Source: CAYRHS01 sp964424125 (GTDB taxonomy: Bacteria; Actinomycetota; Acidimicrobiia; IMCC26256; JAOSJL01). From it: 26,272 nt of DNA. Numbering within the stretch: position 1 is the first letter of the stretch; each line of letters opens with the position of its first letter. The notes under the pieces were generated by a model, which had not been told where the DNA came from, searched no databases, and saw only the letters and a list, made by a program, of their open reading frames with translations. A program made the position numbers and the translations under genes. Below are positions 21,460 through 26,272 of the stretch, piece by piece. The DNA lies in NCBI GenBank assembly GCA_964424125.1, contig CAYRHS010000023.1, positions 1 through 26,272 on the forward strand. The letters are read 5' to 3'.

Positions 21460-22524
21460 CTAACCGAGGACGATCTCGGCCATCGTGGCCAGTTCGCGCT
21501 CCCCTGCCTTCACCGCGAGCTTGTCGGGTCCGGTCGGGACGAGCACCGTCGTGACGCACGTCTCCCGCAGGCGGTCCACGCCGTCGCGGATCCGCTCGGG
21601 CGGACCGACGAGTGCGATCTCCTCGACCAGCGCCGGGGGGACGGCGGTGAAGGCCTCCGCGTGGCGGCCCGCGAGATAGGCCTCCTGGATCCGCACCGCG
21701 TCCGCCTCGTAGCCGAGCCGACAGGCGAGTTCGAAGTGGAAGTTGCGCTCGCGGGCCCCCATGCCGCCGACGTAGAGGCCGACGAGGGGACGCAGCGAGT
21801 CGATCGCGGCCTCGACGTCGTCGTCGAGCGCGGTCGGCTGCGCGAGGACGACCTCGAACTCGTCGGCGCGGCGCCGGGCGCCGGGCCGGGCGAAGCCCTC
21901 CGCGAGGCGCTCCCGGTACCAGGGGTCGAGGCGGGGCGCGAAGAACATCGGCAGCCACCCGTCCGCGATCTCGGCCGCGAGGGCGATGTTCTTCGGCCCT
22001 TCGGCGCCGAGGAGGACGGGGAGGTCCGGTCGCAACGGGTGGATCGTCGCCTTGAGCGGCTTCCCGAGGCCCGTCCCTCCCGGGTACGGCAGCGGGTAGT
22101 GCTCGCCCGCCAGCTCCACCGGCCGTTCTCTCGCGAAGATGCGGCGCAGGATCTCGAGGTACTCGCGGGTGCGGGCGAGCGGCTTCGGGAACGGACGCCC
22201 GTACCAGCCCTCGATCACCTGCGGGCCCGAAACCCCGAGACCGAGGACGAAGCGACCGCCCGAGAGGTGGTCCATGGTCATCGCCGCCATCGCGGTTGCG
22301 GCGGGCGTGCGGGCGTCGAGCTGGGCGATCCCCGTGCCGAGGCGCATGTGCTCGGTGCCGGGGACGAGCGCGGCAAGCGGCGTGAGCGCGTCCGAGCCGT
22401 AGGTCTCGCCGAACCACACGGACTCGTAGCCGAGGCCTTCCGCGGTGCGGGCCAGCGCGGCGGCGTCGGCGGCCGGTCCGGCCCCCCAGTAGGAGAGGTG
22501 GAGCCCGAGGCGCAGGTCCTTCAC
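21460..22524 (-). CDS. LLM class (luciferase-like) F420/flavin-dependent oxidoreductase
   Basis: This 354-residue luciferase-like TIM barrel starts LRLGLHLSYWGAG and continues LARTAEGLGYESVWFGETYGSDALTPLAAL and MRLGTGIAQLDARTPAATAMAAMTMDHLSGGRFVLGLGVSGPQVIEGWYG. After that come TREYLEILRRIFARE, LPVLLGAEGPKNIALAAEIADGWLPMFFAP and a VGPPERIRDGVDRLRE end. These are the standard signatures of actinobacterial F420-dependent oxidoreductases. The start is GTG 22524, with GGAG about 5 bases upstream and 14 bases after the MaoC-like stop. It may act on the same pathway as the MaoC-like protein, perhaps reducing or oxidising a carbonyl or double bond. It is convergent with the MFS gene, 61 bases apart; I see no clear hairpin in that gap. 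Confidence 0.9.
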   Translation of the reverse strand: MKDLRLGLHLSYWGAGPAADAAALARTAEGLGYESVWFGETYGSDALTPLAALVPGTEHMRLGTGIAQLDARTPAATAMAAMTMDHLSGGRFVLGLGVSGPQVIEGWYGRPFPKPLARTREYLEILRRIFARERPVELAGEHYPLPYPGGTGLGKPLKATIHPLRPDLPVLLGAEGPKNIALAAEIADGWLPMFFAPRLDPWYRERLAEGFARPGARRRADEFEVVLAQPTALDDDVEAAIDSLRPLVGLYVGGMGARERNFHFELACRLGYEADAVRIQEAYLAGRHAEAFTAVPPALVEEIALVGPPERIRDGVDRLRETCVTTVLVPTGPDKLAVKAGERELATMAEIVLG

Positions 22525-22538
22525 CGGTCTCCGCCCGC

Positions 22539-23786
22539 TCAGTGGTGGCGCTGGCCGGTGAGAGCGGGAACACGGACAGGGCCGTGCTCCCGCGACGGCA
22601 GGATCACCGTGACGTCGCCGTGCGCGGTCTGCTCGCCGCGCTGGTCGACACAGTGCAGCGCCAGGTCCGCGACCCGGTGGCCGTCCTGCTCGCGCACGCC
22701 GGTGACCTCACCCCGCACCCACGTCGTGTCGCCGACGAAGTTGAAGCGGTCGAGCCGGTTCCAGAACCGCCACAGAAAGGCGTCGTCGCCCATCCAGTCG
22801 GTGACCGCGTGGATCATCCAGGCGGTCCGCATGAAGCCGTAGTCGTAGCGGAAGGGCGCGCCCACCTCCTTGGCCCACTCCTCCTCCCAGTGGAGCCGTT
22901 GCACGACGTCCCATGCGCCGCTGCGGTTCTTCGTCCAGAAGCGGGGCATCTTCTGCCGGTGCTTCCAACCGAGCCGGAGCGGCCCGAAGTCGTAGCCGCC
23001 CCAACCCCAACCCGTGTGCATCGCCATGATGTCGGTCACGGTGAGCGGGCCCTTCACGCGGGGCTCGATCTCGTCGCCGGGGCGGACGTCCTCCCACCAC
23101 CGCGGCTCGGCGCCCCGCGGCGACTCGCTCGCGTACTGCGCGTCGATCTCGGCCAGCTCCTCGTCGGTGTAGCTGGCCTCCTCGTGGTGGTCGTACTTCC
23201 CGCGATCGGCCGCCGCCTTGCGCTCCGCTCGCACGAACCACTCGTGCTGGAACACGACGGGGTGTCCCCGGTTGTTGGTCCAGGTCAGCTCGTGGTGCGT
23301 GATCACCGACTGTCCCGCGAACTCCGAGTCCTTCACCTCGACGTCGGCGAGGATCGCGTCGAGGTCGAGGCGATCGTCGGCGAAGATGTGGCCGCCCCAT
23401 TCGATCTCGGTGCCGGCATGGAACAGGTGCACGCCCGAGAGCGCGCCGCGACTGCGCTCCTTGACCTCAGGGGGCAACGGGGGCGACCGATCCTCCCCCA
23501 TCGTCATGTAGAAGAGCGGCGAGGCGATCGTGGTACGCCACCGCGTGTCGCGCGCGTAATCGGGGTCGCACCACAGCGGGTTGTCGTCCCCGCATCCGTG
23601 GGCGAAGTGGCGGATCGCGTCGTGCGTCGCGACGTCGTTCCACTTGTACGTGTAGCCGAGCGCGTAGCCCACCCGCGCCCGGAGCTTGTCGACCTGCTCG
23701 TCGGTGATCCGGGCGCCGACCCGGGCCTCTTCCTGCTCCGCAGTCTCGGTCTCGGTCTCCACGTCCGTGGAGTTCCCCTCCGTCAC
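22539..23786 (-). CDS. MaoC-like double-hotdog protein (FAS1-type dehydratase-like N-terminus)
   Basis: This 415-residue protein has an acidic N-terminal tail (about residues 1-25) followed by two hotdog domains. The N-terminal domain carries YALGYTYKWNDVATHDAIRHFAHGCGDDNPLWCDPDYA, the usual place of the hydratase motif GDxNPLH. The Asp is kept, but the catalytic His is Trp. The second domain contains RWWEDVRPGDEIEPRVKGPLTVTDI, the typical MaoC opening, and ends GVREQDGHRVADLALHCVDQRGEQTAHGDVTVILP. The start is taken as GTG 23786, because GAGG lies 7 bases upstream; GTG 23792 is also possible. Enoyl-CoA hydration/dehydration in degradation of an unusual acyl-CoA is inferred, but the missing His makes activity uncertain. 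It is divergent from the P450 at 23891 and runs into the LLM gene. Confidence 0.85.
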   Translation of the reverse strand: MTEGNSTDVETETETAEQEEARVGARITDEQVDKLRARVGYALGYTYKWNDVATHDAIRHFAHGCGDDNPLWCDPDYARDTRWRTTIASPLFYMTMGEDRSPPLPPEVKERSRGALSGVHLFHAGTEIEWGGHIFADDRLDLDAILADVEVKDSEFAGQSVITHHELTWTNNRGHPVVFQHEWFVRAERKAAADRGKYDHHEEASYTDEELAEIDAQYASESPRGAEPRWWEDVRPGDEIEPRVKGPLTVTDIMAMHTGWGWGGYDFGPLRLGWKHRQKMPRFWTKNRSGAWDVVQRLHWEEEWAKEVGAPFRYDYGFMRTAWMIHAVTDWMGDDAFLWRFWNRLDRFNFVGDTTWVRGEVTGVREQDGHRVADLALHCVDQRGEQTAHGDVTVILPSREHGPVRVPALTGQRHH

Positions 23787-23812
23787 CCGCACACCTCGTC
23801 GTCACCCGCTCG

Positions 23813-23842
23813 TTGCCAACATCTGAATGATTTAGCTACTTT
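23813..23842 (+). promoter_or_regulatory. Putative promoter of the P450/ACAD unit
   Basis: TTGCCA (23813-23818) is followed after 18 bases by TACTTT (23837-23842, fits TAnnnT). The predicted start is near 23849, with a leader of about 40 bases to the ATG at 23891. The shared 20-bp element lies between the two boxes, an ideal repressor position. Confidence 0.45.
23822..23841 (+). promoter_or_regulatory. Shared 20-bp element, copy 2 (TCTGAATGATTTAGCTACTT)
   Basis: This is the second copy of the element seen at 15429-15448, in the 104-base gap between the divergent MaoC-like and P450 genes. Fifteen of 20 bases agree, with the first seven identical and GCT conserved at positions 14-16. It also lies within a weak inverted repeat TCT-n-AA...TT-n-AGA. 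Confidence 0.5.
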
Positions 23843-23890
23843 AGACGGCAAGGCGCGCGAGGCGTTGCGGTCGCGGACCGCGGGGATGCG

Positions 23891-25057
23891 ATGGCCGAGG
23901 ACCTGCCAGCCGAATCGGAGTTCGAGCCGCTCGCGCCCCCCGACGATCCGTGGTCGGCGCTCCACGAGCTCGCCGACCGCTGCCCGGTCGCGCGCGCGCC
24001 GTCGGGCATCGCCGTCGTCACCGGCTACGAACGGGTGAAGCAGGTCTTCCGCGACGACGGCCACTTCAGCAACCGGCCGCTGCGACCACTCCCCCCGGGC
24101 GAGGTCCCGCACGTCGTCCACCTCGACGGCAAGGAGCACGTGCGCGTGCGCCGGCTGATCAGCGCGGCCTTCACCGAACGCGCCGTCGGCGACTACGAGC
24201 CGCAGATCCAGGCGGTGACCGACCGTCTCGTCAACGAGTTCGCCGGCCGCGGCGAGGCCGACCTCGTGGCCGAGTTCACCTCGCCGCTCCCCGCCATCGT
24301 CTTCTCCGAGATCCTCGGCATTCCTCCAGACGATCGCAAACAGTTCCTGGTCTGGGCCGACGACGCGATCGAGCACGCCAACGCGGCCGGCGGGGCGCCC
24401 AGCCACGACGAGTTCCGCGCCTACATCGAGGAGCGGATCGAGGACAGCCGAGCGCGACCCGGCAACGACCTCATCAGCCGGCTCGTACACGCCGAGGAGA
24501 GCGGCGATCGGCTGAGCGTCCCCGAGCTCGTGGCAATGATCCGCATCCTGATCATCGCCGGGTCGGAGACGACCGCGAACCTCATGGCCACGATGTGCCA
24601 TCAGCTCCTCACCCGACCCGACGTCTTCGAGCGCGTCCGGGCCGACGAGACGCTCGTGCCCCGCGCCGTCGAGGAATCACTGCGCATCGACCCGCCGCTG
24701 AACTGGGTCCCGCGCACCGCCAACCCCGACTCGGAGATCGACGGCTACGAGATCCCCGCCGACACGATCGTCGCCAACTGCGTCGGCCACGCCAACCACG
24801 ACCGCGTCCGCGTCGCCGAGCCCGAGCGCTTCGACATCGACCGCCCCGACGAGGAGCTCCTCCACCTCACCTTCGGGCACGGCGTCCACTTCTGCGTGGG
24901 CGCCCCGCTGGCGCGCCTCGAGGCCGGGCTCGCGCTGAAGACGCTCGTGCGCCGATTCCCCGACGTCCGGCTGGTCGATGACTTCGAGTTCGCGCCCCGC
25001 GGCCCGTTGATGATGCGAGGGTGCAAGCAGCTCCCGGTCGTCTTCACGCCGAGCTGA
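23891..25057 (+). CDS. Cytochrome P450 (bacterial class I)
   Basis: This 388-residue soluble P450 starts with a Pro/acidic arm FEPLAPPDDPWSALHELADRCPVA. It carries DGKEHVRVRRLISAAF in the C-helix region and IIAGSETTANLMATM in the I-helix (oxygen-activating Thr). Next are EESLRIDPPLNWVPRTA (ExxR), the run NHDRVRVAEPERFDIDRPDEE, and FGHGVHFCVGAPLARLEAGL with heme-ligand Cys335. The start is ATG 23891; the ribosome-binding site is weak. It is followed after 26 bases by an acyl-CoA dehydrogenase and is divergent from MaoC/LLM. N-terminus and heme loop are closer to the P450 at 8958 than to that at 18289. The substrate is unknown; electron-transfer partners are not in the window. Confidence 0.94.
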   Translation: MAEDLPAESEFEPLAPPDDPWSALHELADRCPVARAPSGIAVVTGYERVKQVFRDDGHFSNRPLRPLPPGEVPHVVHLDGKEHVRVRRLISAAFTERAVGDYEPQIQAVTDRLVNEFAGRGEADLVAEFTSPLPAIVFSEILGIPPDDRKQFLVWADDAIEHANAAGGAPSHDEFRAYIEERIEDSRARPGNDLISRLVHAEESGDRLSVPELVAMIRILIIAGSETTANLMATMCHQLLTRPDVFERVRADETLVPRAVEESLRIDPPLNWVPRTANPDSEIDGYEIPADTIVANCVGHANHDRVRVAEPERFDIDRPDEELLHLTFGHGVHFCVGAPLARLEAGLALKTLVRRFPDVRLVDDFEFAPRGPLMMRGCKQLPVVFTPS

Positions 25058-25083
25058 CCCGGGCACGCGCGCGGGGTCAAGCT

Positions 25084-26238
25084 ATGACGGTGCACCCGCT
25101 CTTCGACGACGAGCTCGACGCGCTGCGCGACTCGATCCGCCGCTACGTCGACGCCGAGCTGCGGCCCCACGTGGACGAGTGGGAGCGCGACGGGCACTTC
25201 CCCGACGACGTGTTCCGCCGATGCGGCGAGTTCGGGTTCCTCGGGCTCCACTACCCGGAGCGCTGGGGGGGCTCGGGTGGCGGGATCGGGGCGGCGATCG
25301 TCCTCATGGAGGAGCTCGCCCGCTGCGGGACCGCGGCGATCGCCATGGCCGTCGGCGTCCAGACCGACATGGCCACCCCTGCGCTCGCGCAGTTCGGCAC
25401 CGACGAGCAGCGGGAGCGCTACCTGCGCCCGGCCATCGCGGGCGAGAAGATCGCGGCCATCGCCATCACCGAGCCCGACGCCGGCTCCGACGTGGCCGGC
25501 ATCAGCACGCGAGCCGTGCGGGACGGGGACGCGTGGCGGATCCGCGGGAGCAAGCTCTACATCACGAACGGGGCCCGGGCCGACTTCCTCACCCTCGTGG
25601 CGAAGACCGATCCCGAGGCCGCCCACCACGGCTTCTCCCTCTTCCTGGTCGACACCGACCTCCCCGGACTCGAGGTTTCGCGCACGCTCGACAAGCTCGG
25701 CATGCGCTCGAGCGACACGGCCGAGATCGCCCTCGACGACGTAGTCGTCCCGCACGAGAACCTCCTCGGTCTCGAGCCGGGCCGCGGCTTCGCCCAGCTC
25801 ATGTGGCAACTCCAGTACGAGCGGCTCTCGGGCGCGGCGGCCTGCGTCGGACACGCCGACTGGGTCCTCGCCGAGACGATCGAGTATGCCCGTGCCCGGC
25901 ACACCTTCGGCAAGCCGCTCGTCGAGCACCAGGCCCTGGCACACAAGCTCGCCGACGCCGCCACCGAGCTCGAAGCGGCAAAGACGTTGCTCTACTCGAC
26001 CGCGTGGCGCGTTGAACACGGCGACTACGCGGTCACCGAGATCTCGATGGCCAAGAAGTACTGCGCGCAGGTGCAGAACCGCCTCGTCGACACCTGCCTC
26101 CAGATCCACGGCGGTGCCGGCTACATGGAGGAGTACCCGGTGAGTCGTGCGTTCCGGGACGCACGGCTCCAACGCATCGGTGGCGGCAGCGACGAGATCA
26201 TGAACGAGGTGATCGCGAAGCGGTTGCTCCGTTCCTAG
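25084..26238 (+). CDS. Acyl-CoA dehydrogenase (long-chain/FadE-like)
   Basis: This 384-residue acyl-CoA dehydrogenase has every normal landmark: GFLGLHYPERWGGSGGGI, AIAITEPDAGSDVAGI (flavin/substrate loop), KLYITNGARADFLTLVAKTDPEA and LGMRSSDTAEIALDDVVVP. Further on are LQYERLSGAA, with a helix-G Glu as in long-chain ACADs, and RHTFGKPLVEHQALAHKLADAA. The last part is LQIHGGAGYMEEYPVSRAFRDARLQRIGGGSDEIMNEVIAKRL. It uses FAD and passes electrons to ETF. The start is ATG 25084; the open frame reaches 25021, but that part is inside the P450 gene. Unlike the pair at 12371-14565, it looks self-sufficient (homotetramer). It shares a transcript with the P450 upstream and the promoter element at 23822. 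Confidence 0.93.
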   Translation: MTVHPLFDDELDALRDSIRRYVDAELRPHVDEWERDGHFPDDVFRRCGEFGFLGLHYPERWGGSGGGIGAAIVLMEELARCGTAAIAMAVGVQTDMATPALAQFGTDEQRERYLRPAIAGEKIAAIAITEPDAGSDVAGISTRAVRDGDAWRIRGSKLYITNGARADFLTLVAKTDPEAAHHGFSLFLVDTDLPGLEVSRTLDKLGMRSSDTAEIALDDVVVPHENLLGLEPGRGFAQLMWQLQYERLSGAAACVGHADWVLAETIEYARARHTFGKPLVEHQALAHKLADAATELEAAKTLLYSTAWRVEHGDYAVTEISMAKKYCAQVQNRLVDTCLQIHGGAGYMEEYPVSRAFRDARLQRIGGGSDEIMNEVIAKRLLRS

Positions 26239-26256
26239 TGTTATGACCTGCGGTTG

Positions 26257-26271
26257 CGGGCCTCACGCCCG
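26257..26271 (+). terminator. Short GC hairpin after the last gene (possible terminator, cut by window end)
   Basis: CGGGC and GCCCG form a perfect 5-bp stem with a 5-base loop, 18 bases after the ACAD stop. No T-run can be seen because the window ends one base later, so terminator function is only a suggestion. Confidence 0.25.
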
Positions 26272-26272
26272 G

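Noticed and set aside
21383..22573. A 396-codon minus-strand open frame overlapping the LLM gene
   Set aside because: It is a different frame of the same strand; the LLM frame (21460-22524) has all family signatures, and this one only Arg/Pro-rich text.
1..26272. CRISPR arrays, tRNA/rRNA genes, insertion sequences, phage or defence genes
   Set aside because: No regularly spaced direct repeats, no tRNA-like cloverleaf, no transposase or integrase motifs were seen on either strand; composition is even throughout, giving no sign of a recent insertion.

Overview
The window is about 26 kb of very GC-rich DNA (roughly 70% by eye). It has many GTG starts, almost no spacer DNA, and long chains of genes joined by 4-base ATGA or GTGA stop/start overlaps. 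Gene content suggests an actinobacterial chromosome, perhaps Acidimicrobiia- or Thermoleophilia-like: two luciferase-like (F420/flavin) oxidoreductases, three bacterial class I cytochromes P450, three amidohydrolase-2 proteins, three acyl-CoA dehydrogenases, a CaiB/BaiF protein, a double-hotdog MaoC protein and TetR regulators. The lineage is inference from gene content only. I see no rRNA, tRNA, CRISPR array, insertion sequence or phage gene. No stretch over 300 bases lacks a gene; the longest gaps are about 75 to 115 bases, between divergent genes.

Layout. (1) 1-750, + strand: the C-terminal end of S-adenosylhomocysteine hydrolase, overlapping a SnoaL-like protein. (2) 819-3069: a TetR/SRPBCC pair (- strand) divergent from an amidohydrolase (+ strand), with a palindromic operator candidate and a promoter between them. 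(3) 3083-10163, - strand: a seven-gene operon transcribed as P450, amidohydrolase, LLM oxidoreductase, TetR, SDR, aldehyde dehydrogenase, nitroreductase. Its first gene seems to lack an ATG/GTG/TTG start and may be leaderless from an ATA codon. (4) 10258-11163, + strand: a protein I do not recognise. (5) 11184-15410, - strand: amidohydrolase, two acyl-CoA dehydrogenases, CaiB/BaiF protein. (6) 15525-16728, + strand: VOC protein and 5-formyl-THF cyclo-ligase-like protein. (7) 16725-19449, - strand: P450 and sulfatase. (8) 19525-21398, + strand: Fcy1-like cytosine deaminase and MFS transporter. (9) 21460-23786, - strand: MaoC-like protein and LLM oxidoreductase. (10) 23891-26238, + strand: P450 and acyl-CoA dehydrogenase.

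Together the genes look like a catabolic island for hydrophobic, probably alicyclic or terpenoid/steroid-like, compounds. P450s would hydroxylate, SDR and ALDH would oxidise to acids, and CoA transferase, acyl-CoA dehydrogenases and the MaoC protein would carry out beta-oxidation-type steps. The sulfatase could release sulfate esters. The substrate cannot be read from the sequence.

The most informative non-coding signals lie in the divergent promoter regions: a double palindrome at 19474-19510, a 20-bp element shared by the promoters at 15429 and 23822, and palindromes overlapping the promoters at 1867 and 10163.
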